A DNA stretch of 64,000 nucleotides from Acanthopleura granulata (GCA_016165875.1 JABBOT010000080.1:14042133-14106132), one strand, 5' to 3'; numbered from the stretch's first letter, positions 11,430-24,289 are shown. A program made the numbers and translations. Notes: generated from the letters alone by a model not told the origin.

Positions 11430-14310
11430 ATTCCGCCCTCCATAGGGGTACTAATGTCCTCCAGCAATATACATTTGCATCCATAATACAAAAAAATACA
11501 TACTAAGCATTACGAAATCCTTGAAGTCCATCCATATCGGATAATTTCTTTACAGCCTGCTTAAGCTGTCAACATGCAAAACGACCGTCTATGGTATTTA
11601 ACAACCATAACAGGATTATTTCTAGAACGATGTTAACAGAGATTGAAATGGAAGCATTCCTACACATAAACGCAGCACGTCAAAAGTGAATTGCATCGAT
11701 GGATGGAAGTACCTCGGGCGACATTCTTACAGAGCGCCTGGCATATATACGAGTGCTTGAGATGAAACATTCATCTCCAGGAAAGGAACAGCTGCAAAAC
11801 AGCGCCTCCTCGATGTTTGTTCGCCTATTACCAAACCACTAGAGACCGATATGTTCACACCTTCAAAAACCTTATCTTGCACGCCGATATGAATCTGCAA
11901 AGACGTAGACGCGAAAGGCTGAGTCAGAGCATTTAGTCTGGCTTATAGAGAAGGTCTACATATAGTATTTACCTGTCGGGTAAAATCAAGCTATGCAGCC
12001 GAGCCTATTCGTCTGAACAACGAAAGGCCTGTACAGCATGGATAGTACATGTGTCGCTGGCGCAGTGCCGTACAGAACAGCCACTTATGCTGAATAATTG
12101 TCAAGGGTCACTAAATGGTCTTGTCCACAGAAGTGTTGAACTGAGCTTGATGACGGGTCCGAGCTTTTAGCATCACTCTGATCTCTGTACAGGTAAAGTC
12201 GCATATAGACTACTTTGAATATATGTTTAAAAAATGGTGATTTCACAGAGTGAAATTTAAACAAGAACAGCTGTTACCGTTGTGTTTTACTGAACTGCGC
12301 ATTTTGCTGCTGGGATACAGGTGCAATTGGTTGACTGTGTGATCAGTAGGCCTACAACCTGCTGTGTGAGCGGCGGTCTAATTACATGCTAGCACAGATT
12401 GTAGGCAATCCAAGACGGAGGAATAGGGTGTGGTGAGGTGTGGCGAAATGAGGGCCAGAAAGCAAGCGATTCCCGACATGGCAAGCAAGAATGCACATAA
12501 TGCAACCCCAGGAGGTCAGGACTATGGAATGGAATGTCCGAAAGGACAAAGCTATCTGTTTGCGGGATAAGCGCAGTATTGCGTTCGGATATTAGTGAGT
12601 TCGGTACAAGCCGGACTCTTGTTAACATACGTTAACGCAATCTAGTGCTATTGAAGATTTGGGTAAACGTACTGAGGCATAGACCGGGACCGCCTACGTC
12701 TGTCCGTAATCAACGTCGCTCCCTACTCAAGGGGCCACATAAAAGCGTCGTGTTGACAGTGCGTTGATGTAAATAAGCAGACTACCATCTCCATTAGAAA
12801 TCATTAAGGCTGATTCGATGAGCGCGGTAGCACAAACAAACCATCAAAGGCGGCTTATTGTTAAATGTCAGATGAATAATTTGATAGAGTTTTCTATCGA
12901 ATGGATATCGTCGGTCTGCTGGCTTTGTCCACGCGGCCCCACCGCGGACCGTATACTAACAGTTATCACAACCAACACACAGCACACTACACTCACTTAT
13001 CATAACAAGGACCTATTTTAGTGTGTATTCTCTGAAGGTTGCGTACCAAATCTACCTTATAGGCCTGTTTTTACCCATTCCACTTACATAGGTTGTTGAA
13101 AACTTGCACTCGGAGGCATGGATTGAATACTCGAATGGCCGCCCCACTTAAACTTAATATCGACATGATGGCGACTTCATTAACTAGATGTTTTGACTCA
13201 TCTATTGCATATGTAATGTGGCTTGTTTACAGGCTTGCTTATTTCTAGTTTATCCTCGCGGTTAGCTTCCGTCCGATCATCCAGACTGATAACAAAAGAA
13301 AAAATTATTGAAATCATACAAGTATTGTCTTTCATCTCTTGGACGAGTGTTGACACTCGATGCAGAGAGAGGCGTAGGCAGCTAATCACAGTTGCAGATT
13401 TTAATTTAAAAATAGCTGGTTCAAGAATGAAACAAGAATGTTTTTCGAAATGCGCATGAAACATTCAAAATCTTGGGCCACTTTTACAAAGTTTTTACAT
13501 CACTTTCTCGTAACTTTCCTTGGAAATCACGTCACATTATAGCGCTGTATTCTAAAGACAGCGCCTTTCATGAAAAAGTCGCGAGAAACGCCATTTCCGA
13601 AGTCTTCTGACTATCAGCGAACGGTAATCAGGCAAGGAACAAAACTGATAAATTCAAGTGAAAAAAGTTTTTCACCGCATTAACACAGAAAACAAGAAGT
13701 GAGCGCTACAGACATCACATAAGACCACTATTCAGAAAAAGAAACTTAACAGTAATTGTTATTAACCAAGTTGCCAGCGCAGCGTTTTGGTCAGACAGGG
13801 CACACTTATTGCATGGAGGTCCCTGGGCTCGTAAACTGACCAAGCTAAGACGTTTGTCAAGAATCCTTAATTCTACTAACTCATAGATATTTTCTTTGAA
13901 ACAAATTCTTCGCTTGTTGTGTTTTCTTGTTTTTTTTAACCATACATTTAAAAAAATTCCGTCAGAGTTTAGAAAGTTCAGATGGTCGAACTCGACCTTG
14001 ACGGCCAATTCACTCCGAGTATTCATGTTGTGACTTGGTAATCACCCAATCTAAGTTTAGAGGCAAATCTACTCCTACGTCGAGACTATGTCGCCATTGT
14101 ACTATGTCATTTTCGCATGTTTCCGCATGTCGGGAACCAGACAGGCAGCGCGAAGACTAACAAAAAATTATGAGACGGCAAACGGACTTACGGTAAGAGC
14201 TGAAATGTCACACTTTTCCCGTATCTTGTTGGCAAATCAATCGTGCCTGACCTTGATATGCATTGAATACTGTACTGTCCTGCTTTTCTCAAGGATCTAT
14301 GTTTCTCTCT
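11430..14310. other. No gene seen
   Basis: Presumed upstream flank or 5' intron of the minus-strand gene. Overlapping short open frames on both strands at 13198-13464 and one at 13715-14026 show no motifs, no splice context and no second copy in the window. I see no repeat of note. Confidence 0.4.
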
Positions 14311-14315
14311 CTTAG

Positions 14316-14914
14316 AGAACGTTTGGCGTACAACAAAACATTTTCGGACGAAGGCTCTTTGGAGGCAGCCATCTTACGTCAGAAATCACCAGCTTTAAAA
14401 GTAGCAGAAAGTGGCATGCTGACTGTGACGTCAAAAAACGTATCACCTCTTGATTGCTACTTTGATTCCTTATGGTGGATAGACAGTCTCAGATGCAGCA
14501 ATGGGGATTGCGATATTTTCAGCGTTACGATTAAGAATTTTAGTACAACAGGACAATCATACATCTGTGTGAAAAGGAGATTGCCACCCTTTGTTATCGC
14601 CTACGTGTTGAACATTAAGACTGCGGGAATTTGTCAGCACAGCTTGGCAGCGAAACCACCTCAGTCGTCATCTGAGAATGGGAAGATTCCGTAGCATAAT
14701 TTTTCCTTGGCTGAAGACAGATTTATTAAAGAAATGTCCACACAACATCGACATGAAAGAATCTGTTTCAGACACATGGGAAAGCCTTGCGGTGTTTGAT
14801 GTATTCCCTGGTGTCTACAAGCAGCTGATGTTGACAACCTATGCGTGCGGAAACGGAGACGAAAACATACAAAACTACAGCATCGAGATTAAATTCAGAA
14901 AATGTGGACGATGA
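14316..14914 (+). CDS. Possible exon or gene remnant, cysteine-containing, unknown
   Basis: A pyrimidine tract ending ctctctcttag (14305-14315) could be a splice acceptor. The frame after it stays open to 14694, with residues such as LDCYFDSLWWIDSLRCSNGDC and later CVKRRLPP and GICQH, ending in SSSENGKIP. An overlapping second frame then runs to a stop at 14912-14914 and reads CPHNIDMKES, later TTYACGNG and KFRKCGR. The two frames differ, with no intron long enough between them. This is either a frameshifted remnant of one Cys-rich, perhaps secreted, protein or two chance frames. The R2 repeat starts right after the second stop. I do not recognise the family. Length alone is not significant here. 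Confidence 0.25.
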
Positions 14915-14922
14915 TGAATGAT

Positions 14923-15460
14923 CACACGCAACCGGCGAAATCTGGTCTCCTGTCGATCTACCTCAGTTGAGGTTCTTTTCTTAATATCGAAGTAAACTTT
15001 AAATAATAGTAACTTTCAAGTACTCTAGCACCAAGGCTCAAGCAGAATTGGACAAGCATGTGCAATCTACCGTGATTTATTGGACATCACCGGTTTCGAA
15101 TTACTCTACATGTCGTGTTGTTATCGCATTTATGAAGGGATCACACGAATACAATGCAAATAGGCCAGGTCCCAGGGACTCATAGTCAACCAACAGAATC
15201 CTGGTTTTTGTAGGTGTATTGTATAAATGACATAGAGTATAGAGCAAAACAAGATCAGCGGTGGAGTGTCATGGTTGGCAAATGGTGACACGTAACTGGT
15301 GAAACAATGCTTCTTGTGAATCTACCTCAGTTAGGTTTTATTTTTACTGTTCACTTACATATTTAACTAGTACAATTTAACGCCTTACCTAAGGGTCACT
15401 GAAAGATGAGGTTGGATCCATGAATTCTGCTAAGGGATTAATATCCATATTTAGTGTTTA
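14923..15460 (+). repeat. R2 repeat, head-to-tail dimer (~364-bp spacing)
   Basis: Two copies of a repeat start at about 14,923 (cacgcaaccggcgaaatc) and 15,287 (cacgtaactggtgaaac). Each continues to a ctacctcagtt block and an actgttca/gtaactttc region. The connecting segment (gaattactctacatgtcgtg, then agaatcctggttttt) also matches the same position between the two inverted copies at 55,330-55,820, so the dimer was copied as a unit. Single copies lie at 44,640 and 50,140. Confidence 0.65.
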
Positions 15461-15469
15461 TTCATCATA

Positions 15470-16760
15470 AGCTTGAACAGTATATAATGATATACTGAGA
15501 TTAAAAGATATTTAAAGAGTGTGCAGTAATCTGAGTAACATAGCACATAAAATCACTAGATAATGAGGCTGTCAGACTGTCAGACAAAAGCTACAAGACT
15601 GACAGCAAGCACATCGAACTTCTCCACGAAATGGTTTGCTGTTCTTTTTCTGCCTCTGTGCAGTTAGAATCCGTCGCGAAAATTCTATCGTTTTGATACG
15701 AAGTCCCAGGTTATGTAGCCCAGCCAGGCTTGGGTTGATGACGTCACCCGTCGAGCCGCATCGGCCGAGTGGCTGTATATCGGCTAGGGCGGATTTACAG
15801 TCATTATTACCTTTCTAAAATGCCCTCCCTGTAATATATTGAGTAAACAAGTTATATTCGTTTTTAAAGGGTATGACAGCTTTAACATGTAACTGAATTA
15901 CTGCAATGAAAATGTTATAATCTTTATAATTATTACCAGAACCAAAATCTGGAGACTAATCCTTTAAAACCAAACTTCGGCAATTTGAGGTCGAAGAGAC
16001 AAGAAAGTCTTCAGGCATTTATTTCAGATTGAGTGGTCGACATACGTTGACTTTAAACAGAAATTGGTCAGTTTTCGAAAATCAATTAAAAATAGTTCCT
16101 CTACGATAACTTTTAAATATCTGTTAAATATTTAAAAGCATCATAAGCACAGCTGTCAAATAATTGTCAACTCTCATGTGGAACATATTGGGGCGCATAG
16201 CCCCAACCGAGGACAGAAGAATGATGAATTCGATCTAATTATGGACACATGCGTTATTCGGATCAGGCATATATGCTTTCACCTGAAGGATGTTCTTTGT
16301 AGTACGCTACCAGCCCACTTTTCCTCTGCTTCGATGATGACACCAGTTCCTGTATAAATCTACTCAAGCAAGAAGCACATTCGTTCCGAACAGTTGAGCA
16401 CATCCCCTCCATCTGTATATAAGCTGAGACCGTGAAGACGGCCACAAATACTAAATTTTATCATTGTATTGTTAATAAACACCTCATGTTCAACGGTGAT
16501 ATCAAACGACTGGCTTTTCATTGGGGAGCTTTCCCGCCTTTAACAATATGGTCCAGTTTTGTAGTTTCCTGGACTACGTCACACCTTTCTTTGTACGTGT
16601 GCGCAAAAAACACTTAGGTAGACTGTAGTCAAACACTGCAGAGTCACAGCCGAAAACGATGTGCTTTTACTGCCGTTGTCATATGTCGTGTGTCACATTG
16701 CGGATGTCACACTGCCTATGTTCCGACATCACACTGAAACATCCAACTATGTGTATCTAT
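15470..16760. other. Mostly featureless; one weak minus-strand reading frame
   Basis: Apart from the minus-strand candidate at 16263-16470 listed separately, I see no feature. A plus-strand frame at 15636-15818 starts at a weak position and has no support. Confidence 0.35.
16263..16470 (-). pseudogene. Possible small secreted-protein remnant
   Basis: On the minus strand a frame reads FVAVFTVSAYIQMEG then MCSTVRNECASCLSRF and ends HPSGESIYA with a TGA at 16265-16263. The first part looks like the hydrophobic core of a signal peptide, and is followed by three cysteines within 11 residues. The only nearby ATG (near 16470, MIKFS) lies in another frame one base off, so the reading frame is broken or the ORF is an internal exon. 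The hydrophobic core resembles the signal peptide at 44478, but the match is too short to prove homology. Confidence 0.2.
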
Positions 16761-16764
16761 GTCA

Positions 16765-16876
16765 GCCTGCGGATGGTCTGGTTTTCCCCTTCTTCTGCAA
16801 GCCTTTCTCCCACCATAATGCTGGCCGCCATCGTGTTAGTGAAATAGAGTGCACTGTAAAGCACCAATAAAATAAA
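16765..16876 (+). repeat. SINE body and tail
   Basis: The order of blocks is cctgcggatggtc, then tttctcccaccataatgctgg, ccgccatcgtgttagtgaaat, and a caccaataaaataaac tail. This matches the SINE 3' half seen at 26,176-26,333 and elsewhere. The head is missing. Confidence 0.65.
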
Positions 16877-17770
16877 CAGAAAAAAAACATTCTCTATTTC
16901 TAGCTGCTACATTTTCTATATAAAGCTTCCACATTACCAAAGTCCAGGTATTACATTGCCTATGCTCTGGTCCGGATGACCACCCATAAACCTGACTTTC
17001 CGCAATTCTCAACCACCACTCAAATCAATCAATCAATAAATCAATAAAATAAACCAAAGTCAGTCAATCAAATATTCTATAGCGGCTGCTTTCTGACAGT
17101 GTAAAGAAGATATTTGATCACTGCACGAAGGATCATATATGGTTGGGTGGTTGGGTGTGATTGCTATATAAGGCCGGCTGTTAGTGGTTATTGGTGGGTT
17201 TCAGACTAAGAGGATTGTGTCGCCTGTTGCTTAGATTAGTTTCCTCTACTCAAAAACTGAACTACAGTGGAAACTGTATACGTGAGTGTGCTAAGTAAAA
17301 CCGCAATGAAATAAAAATTAAGTGGAATTAACCACGGAGCAAAATGCACCAGCGTAAAAAAGTTGCGTGTCAAAAAAAGTGGCAAGGCCGAAAATAACTT
17401 TCCCACTCTTTTAAGTTTGGAGTTGCTTTAAAGACAGTATTATGCGTCAATGAGTACCATATGGGAAGGGACGCCTCCTGCCATGCCCACTTTTGTATGG
17501 TTGGCCATCAAACAAGAGCATATGGCCTTATATTTCGCTGAACCTTCAAACGATCATTGGCCGGATTCCAGCAAAATTGTTTTACTCCTTGTCACATCTA
17601 ATTGATGCCAAAAATGTTATTTTCCATGCCTTGTCAATTACAGGATATAAAAAAACGTCATTCCTTGTAGATCCTACAGGATCCTGTCGTTAACTCTGTC
17701 TCACTCAGCGTTTCTTTTATATACCATAGTGAAATTTTCACCTTGTTTCTCTTGGAATTGATTTTTTTTT

Positions 17771-18020
17771 ATTTATTTGATTGGTGTTTTACTTCTTACC
17801 CAAGAATTTTTCACTTCTATCACGTCTGTCAACGTTACGGTGGGAAGAAACCGGCAATAACACATGGTCATCCACCGGTTGCTGACAGACCTTCCCACAT
17901 ATGGCCGGACTCCTGGAATTGAAGTACACCTATAAACAAACCATATATTTATTTGATTGGTGTTTTCATTGTACTCAAGAATATTTCACTTACACGAGGG
18001 CGGCTATAAACAAACCAGTC
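17771..18020 (-). repeat. Two adjacent SINE 3' fragments
   Basis: Both fragments begin, on the plus strand, with the complement of the SINE tail: atttatttgattggtgtttta at 17,771 and tatttatttgattggtgttttc at about 17,945. The first extends about 155 bp, to cttcccacatatggccgga. The second stops after about 65 bp. Each is followed by tataaacaaacc, suggesting a local duplication after insertion rather than two independent insertions. Confidence 0.65.
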
Positions 18021-18024
18021 TATT

Positions 18025-20820
18025 CAGCTAGACCTGGTTTTGATACTTGGGTCTGAATGGCAGAAGGCCAGTGGCCGATGATCTTCGGGGAGAATGACAC
18101 CCCCAACCCCACCCATCCCAACCAGCAGAAAGCTGCATTACAATTAGCAAGACGCTCGTTAGCATTAACGAAGAAGACTTGTTACTAACACACTATAATT
18201 CACATGAGACTAAGACGGGGAGTCAATAGAAGGCGTTGTTTCCTATGAAAAGGACACCCCTTAAAATAAATATAGGTGCTATATTCTTTCACAACTATGT
18301 AATCCAAAATGTTGTCGTACTTGGCCCCTAACTGCCAAAGGTTTCTGTGGGATGCTGGTATGTGTTGAAGATATCCACTGGGCATGCTGGTTTATATGGC
18401 CTGTATGGTGGAGACATATGTTTTAATAATGGCTTTGATACCATCGCTTGGTTTGTATTTGTATCGCAGTTCTCACACTTGCGCACTAAATGCAGTTATT
18501 CCATTTTTGTATACACTGCCATTAAAGCCCGTGTGTTCATCACACCAACTCCGGTATTTCTGCGACGGTTTTATCACTATAGGCGCTTTAGTGATAAAAC
18601 AACCGTATTGGGAAAAACGCGTGATCTGTGCGGGGTTCACCTATTCTTTCACATGATGAAATTACCGCCAGTATGACGGTTAGCTCACGGTGAAAACAGC
18701 TCAATTCTTGCCGGGCCTTTTTCTCGTAATCTTACACAAATTTTATAACATTGCAGTTTGACGCAGTGAAAGATCGCTTCAGTTCGTTATCATAACTGAT
18801 TCGGTTAACATTATAGAATTCATGATCCGTAACATTACCAGTAACCGTTCACAATGAAATTTACTACTAGGCTGAAAACTAAATAGAAACATTTTCTAGC
18901 TTCTCATATGAATTCCTCCTATACTCGGAGGGTGTGTGTTTTTAATCATGTATTTTTATATTTCAACTCATAAAACTCACTAATAAATAATGCACAAACA
19001 ATGACAGACAACGACACAAATTAGTATAGCAGCATTCTCTCTACTTTCCTGGAAAAAAAAGAGTGGAAAGAAATATCACAGATAACAAGTCTTTCAGTTG
19101 CACTTTACACCAAATATCCATGATCTGACCACTCATTTGACAAATGTCAGGTTAAAGGGTGGACGAAATAGTAAATTGACTGGAGGAAACATCATCACTG
19201 ACTATCAACGATTCGAATACGCAAACTCATCACTCCCGTTACACTGCTCTAATTTCTTGTAACCTTGACACTTGTCCATAGTACTCATTAGTCCGCAAAT
19301 ATCTGATGAAGTGTGCGCATTAAACCTTAGCGTCGACCATATCACAGCCATAATTGGTATCTGAACACACTAACAGGTAAAGTGCGATAACCTGAGACAT
19401 ACTTAATTTAATGGACTGATCCCTTCTGGGCTATGCACGCTTTGTACTGAATTAGCTACAAATGCAAAGGCAACATACCATAACTACCTTGAATCTATTT
19501 TTCACAACAGGTATGCCACTCAGACATTTAAACGCTCTGTTGTGGCAAGTTGATTAGACAGTTTTCCACATGTGCACTCCATATTGTTCAGGACAAGTCG
19601 TCTTCGACGAATTTTAGTTTCTTTTAAAATAGTCAATATGTAAATATACGTAAGAAAGAATCGGATTAACCCCCCAAAATGAAGGCTTTGCTTTGTTTTG
19701 TTGCGATCAATAAACTTTCAGCCAGGGAAAAGCGGCTCAACACATACACTCAAGAGGAAAAAACACGGAAAAGGGCAATCCTTGTAAATCAACATGTGGG
19801 TATGTAGTTTGATAGCAGAAATTTATCACAACTGATTGAATATACGGAAAACATTTTCAGGTCTAACCGTGGTACCGCTTTTCGTATCGTGATTGTGTTA
19901 GGTCAGAAGAACGACTTCCGGAGGGAATTGCTAAGAGACACAATAGGGACGATTTGTCGCCAAAACAAGACAAGCAACATGCAGGTGCCCTGAGAAACAT
20001 CTCCTGTTAAATCTGTTATCTGAGGTATGACGAATTGCGATTCCGTTGATACAAGGAACAGATACATACCTGACTACTACTTAATTCGTTATCACGCAGT
20101 TACATGGGGACAGCCGCGTTGAGCGTTTTGTTCATGATTTTTGTCACTGATTTGAATCATGCGGGGTTATATCCGTCATCCCTCAAATAACGGATTTAAC
20201 GTAAGATATTTTAGAGGCTAAAATCTCATCATTCTCTACAGTGCCGTGTTACAATAGAGTACACCATTTGGATCGATTTCGTTTAGGTGGAGGACATTCC
20301 CGATTCCAACACAACCATTAATATCAGATTAAATGTCGCACATCGTTTGGTGAAAGCGTTGCGTATACTTATACTACCGTCAATTAACTTAACCCGGGGA
20401 AAAACAAAATTAAAAACACACATGAAAGAAAGGTTTAGGAAAGCTGCTGACAAAGATGGTAGTGTAAAGGATGGCTAAATATAAAATAAAGACGAACGAC
20501 CTTGATGTAGACCAACGACCATTTTTCAGAACACACAGACGAAACGTACTTACTTGTTCTTACTTAAAGCAAGAAAATATAATCGACATAAATTTACAAT
20601 AAAGAACCGGAAAGCACATTCCCAACAATAACAACAACAACGTCGCAATCCTTTCTTGAGTCAAAGCTGTAAGTCACAGTGAAACAGAATTCAGCGGTAA
20701 GTAGTTGTTACATATAATTTTATTGTTTCAGGTCGCAGTTTTGTCCGATCAAAACAATGTGTACGGTTTTGTGTCTTCATTCACATGTCAGTTTGAACCA
20801 GTCATTTATGCTGCATTTAG
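18025..20820. other. No gene seen
   Basis: Short open frames at 18347-18676 (two overlapping plus frames) and 20287-20478 lack any supporting signal. I see no repeat structure in this 2.8-kb stretch. Confidence 0.4.
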
Positions 20821-20824
20821 TTTG

Positions 20825-21028
20825 TCTGATTGGCGTTTCAGGTCGTGCTCAAGAATATTTCACTTATGCGGAGGCGACCAGCAACATGGTGGGGGACATC
20901 GATCAGAGCTCGGGGGAAACCCATGACCATCGTTGCTGGCAAACCCTCCCAAGTACGGCCGGAGAGAGCTCACAGCGACTGCATTGGTGGTAGGCTCCTG
21001 GGTGATTGCGCTGCACTTGCGCGATTAT
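20825..21028 (-). repeat. Most complete SINE copy in the window
   Basis: On the plus strand it reads from the tail side: ctcaagaatatttcacttatgcgg, then agcaacatggtggggga, gggggaaacccatgaccatcg, aagtacggccggagag, and the head agctcacagcgactgcattgg ending tgcgctgcacttgcgcg. The last part is the complement of a tRNA-like head (gcgcaagtgcagcgca). It therefore spans body to head on the minus strand, about 200 bp. The A/T-rich tail is diverged. Confidence 0.7.
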
Positions 21029-21149
21029 ACGTCTTGATTATACGTCATATGCTAAAGAAAAGGGGCACTTGGGTGGGTGCTGGCATGTTTGGAAGTTTGA
21101 TATACTGCGAACTTTCAGATTCTCACCCCTTTGCAACATTCCATCAAGT

Positions 21150-21600
21150 TACACCAATACTGGGTTTATTAAATACATTGCCGTGATGTTCGAGGAATAA
21201 CCTCGCATAATTCCAATCAATGACCAGTATAAACAAAACGCCCAACTCGGCTGTCCCCATGCTTTGTCTAACTCAGGTTCAGCATACTAACCCTGGTACC
21301 ACAGACTCCCACAGTTCCGGACAGAACCAGTAAGTACAGAGTATATGCGTGCGAGCTGTGAGGCCAGACAAAACACTCAGTCAAGGTTTTCACTTCTGAC
21401 TTGTCGATAATTGTTTTAACCTTTAGTACAACATCGCTGAACATACTGCACGACGCTGTTGCTTTTACCAGAGACTTGTAGCTTGCACAACTACGTGCTG
21501 CTCACAATACCGTCAGCAGGTTTTAACTTCCCCAATCCCGTCATCTATCACTGTTAACTTCCAATGCCTTCCAGATGTACATAAAAATGTCAATATACCA
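21150..21600 (+). repeat. R4 dispersed repeat, copy 1
   Basis: Shared blocks in order are: an aatactgggttt start, tcaatgaccagtataaacaaa, gaggccagacaaaacactcag, cttgtagcttgcacaac, gctgctcacaataccgtcag, and tcaatatacc. The same order is found at 31,965-32,315 and 36,385-36,815, and the first part near 43,085. No protein-coding frame is shared among copies. It may be a transposable element of unknown class. Confidence 0.65.
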
Positions 21601-21840
21601 TTATCCGCATAACTCGCACATTTAAGTATAGGAAAAAGACACAAAGCACTTCAGATATGGAAGGAAGAAAAAAACCTATTGCTGGCTGTCGAAAAATTGC
21701 CCTGACGCGCCAGCCCTACTGGATTCTGGGGGGGGGGGGGAGACTCCGGCGGACTCCCCAGTTGAATTCCCTACCTCGGGTGACCACACGAGCGCGAACA
21801 ATTCAAATTATTACCAAAAGGCCAAACTGATCCTTATAAG
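21600..21840 (-). repeat. Second copy of the retroelement terminal-like segment
   Basis: This stretch matches 22,435-22,735 closely (gatatggaag, ttgctggctgtcgaaaaa, ttgccctgacgcgcc, gactccggcgga, ggtgaccacac, caattcaaattatta) but lacks about 75 bp found in the other copy between gatatggaag and ttgctggctg. A run of 13 G at 21728-21740 interrupts it. It lies on the 3' side of the minus-strand retroelement and may be a terminal or split repeat of that element. Confidence 0.55.
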
Positions 21841-22434
21841 TTAGATTATAAGTACCGACTGTCCTCTATTTTTTTCACAGACAGACATTCAATGCACACA
21901 CTCCAACAGAGCTGCCCCTATGGTTATTACTCTGGCAGACCCCAAATGCTCATTGGGTTTTTCTCGCAGACAAGCCTACCATACCGTCATCAGTGCCTTT
22001 ACAGACACCTATTACCCATGAAAACCACCGCCATTTTATACAACAACAACACGCTACAAGCAACACCCGCTTTGCAAGGCCCAAAATAAGAATGCTAATA
22101 TTATTAGCAGTCGTGCTAATTCAGAGAGGACTGTGGGTGGGAAGTGATAAAAAGTTCTTATCCTAGTTCAGAATATTGTTTTAATACGTCATGTCCGTCT
22201 GATGCCCCGTCAACGACTGAAATTTGGCGAGCTTTAGAGTTCCAACTGTATTGAACATCACCAATCGCAAAAAGAAAACAAAACCGCGATTGGCTGCTTT
22301 AATCTCTGAGCCTATCCAAAGATGGTTAACAATATCAGGCATTAAAACAAGTTAGATAATTCAGATACAGGAATGAATTATCTCCCCTTAGCTAAGAGCT
22401 CGTATGCTATATAATGCCAACCGTATATTGTATT

Positions 22435-22735
22435 TAACTAGATTTATCCGCAGAACCCGCATATTTAAATACAGGGAAAAAAACACAAAACACCTCAGAT
22501 ATGGAAGAAAATGGCCACAGCTGTATTCTGATAAGATCAAGACATGTTTGTAACGGCATTGGGCTTTCATGGGTAAGGCAACAAAAACCTTTTGCTGGCT
22601 GTCGAAAAAATTGCCCTGACGCGCCTGCCCTACTGATTCCCCGGGGTAAAACTCCGGCGGATTCCCCATTTGAATTTCCTACCTCTGGTGACCACACTAG
22701 CGCGGACAATTCAAATTATTACTATTGGGGCTAAT
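22435..22735 (-). repeat. Retroelement terminal-like segment, longer copy
   Basis: This is the longer partner of 21,600-21,840 and directly adjoins the RNase H-like end of the retroelement on the minus strand. The pair of direct copies 0.8 kb apart on the same side of the coding part recalls the split repeats of tyrosine-recombinase retroelements. No recombinase coding is seen, so this remains inference. A minus-strand open frame across it (22434-22709) looks incidental. Confidence 0.5.
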
Positions 22736-22759
22736 TATTATTAATATTATTAGGGTTGG

Positions 22760-23268
22760 TTGTAGTTCCGCATGAAGAGCCATGTCCCGAAAACACACCC
22801 ACTGAAAACGTGAAATAGCGTCCGCTATACCGTTATCCACATCCGGAATATGTTATCTTTTAGACAAGCCAGCACTAACTCACGCACTAACTTCATAAAC
22901 CGCCTAGACTTTGAAGTCTGTCTGTTACCTATACCTACAACTGCCTTATTATCAGATCTAAATGTGACCCTGCCGTTCTGCAAATAGCCAAGCCCATACC
23001 AACCCGCCCAGACGAATCAGTAAAAAGTCCGATGGCATCACTGTCATACCAATATTTATTGAGGACAGCCTAGTGCCATTACAGGTGCTCAGGGATCATT
23101 TCCGCATACTATCATCTGCTTTAATTTCCTGATTAACACGGATATAATGGTGAGGCTTCTCTATCCCGTCGTGGCGTTTGCAAGCCGCCTACAGAAAACT
23201 CCACCCGGTACAATAGCGGTGCAGGCAAAACTGAGTGAATCGATTAAGGATTGTAACTCCCTCAAAGT
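22760..23268 (-). pseudogene. RT connection / RNase H-like remnant
   Basis: After the RT the minus strand still reads VNFEGVTILNRFTQFCL in one frame, and elsewhere pieces such as TFRSDNKAVVGIGNRQTSKS and MKLVRELVLACLKDN. The latter correspond to the RNase H-like region that follows RT in DIRS/Ngaro elements, with an Asp-Asn pair near the expected catalytic position. Several stops and frame changes break it. It ends close to the terminal-like repeat at 22,735. Confidence 0.55.
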
Positions 23269-23269
23269 T

Positions 23270-24090
23270 CACTTCTTCACACCCGCTGCGCGGCACATTT
23301 TGCTGAATAAGTCGGAAAATATATCTACTGGCACGCGAACTACCATTTCCTCGGAGTCTACCTCTAACCCGAGATAAGTAAGACAACAACATGTGTCTGT
23401 CGTCTTATCCTCTGCTACTGAAATACCCAGGTCATAGCGCACCTGTCGGAAGGTCGTTAACAGGGATTGACCATCAGTTCCACAACGAGGGCCCCCAAAG
23501 AAAAGGTCATCTAGGTATTTTAATACTGAGTCTGGACCGCTGTGCCGTTTCACACACCATTCATCAAAAGCACTGGACGATTCAAAAATCGAGCACGATA
23601 TTTTACAACCCATGGGTAGACATTTGTCGAAGAAGTATTCCCGCGAAATTTAGACCCTAACAGGTCAAACTCTCCCGGACAAACGGAGAGCAGTCTGAAT
23701 GCAGACTGTATATCAGCTTTTGCTAATTAGGCGCTTTTCCCCAGCGTTTGTATCAACTCAGTAGCGTCAATAATTTTAGAATATGACACAGAGCAAACGG
23801 ATGGATCTATAAAATCATTCAGAGAGGTTCCCATTGGGTAAGAAAGGTGGTAAATTAGCCTAAATTCTCCTGGTGATTTCTTTGGGACTAATCCGAGGGG
23901 TGATATGTGGAGCGTTGATACTGGTCTAGGTGGAAAAGGCCTGCAAAGCGTCCAAAGCTAACCTCTTTCCTAATTTTTCGTTCAGCCATTTCCTCGGCCT
24001 CCCGCACAGATAATAAATTTTCACACTCTGTTGTAAAACGAGGACCGATGTATTGCAATGAAAAACCTTTCTTAAGCCCTACTAGCAATA
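23270..24090 (-). pseudogene. Reverse transcriptase remnant (YLDD)
   Basis: An upstream block (KKGFSLQYIGPRF, FGRFAGLFH) leads into SPLGLVPKKSPGEFRLIYHL, then a stretch with AKADIQSAFRLL, and finally VLKYLDDLFFGGP with the catalytic Asp pair and LTYLGLEVDSEEMVVRVP. These are RT palm and thumb motifs. An in-frame TAA at 23741-23739 precedes the AKADI motif, and a one-base frame change near 23,615-23,650 separates it from the YLDD block. The gene is therefore non-functional. Confidence 0.8.
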
Positions 24091-24289
24091 TATCCTTATC
24101 TGTGTCTGGGACAGCTCACTAAATATTCACAAAATTTGGAGTAACAGATAGACGAAGGAGCATTGGAAAATACTTCTGACAATTGCGACGTTACTTTGAA
24201 AGATTTTTTTACATGTACCATCCTTACCATGCTTGACTAATGAGATTGCTGCTTTTGCGTCTGCAGCATTGGATTGGCTGTGTCATTTT

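Noticed and set aside
13198..13464. Open frames on both strands over the same 270 bp
   Set aside because: Mutual overlap with no motif or copy elsewhere is better explained by a chance shortage of stop codons.
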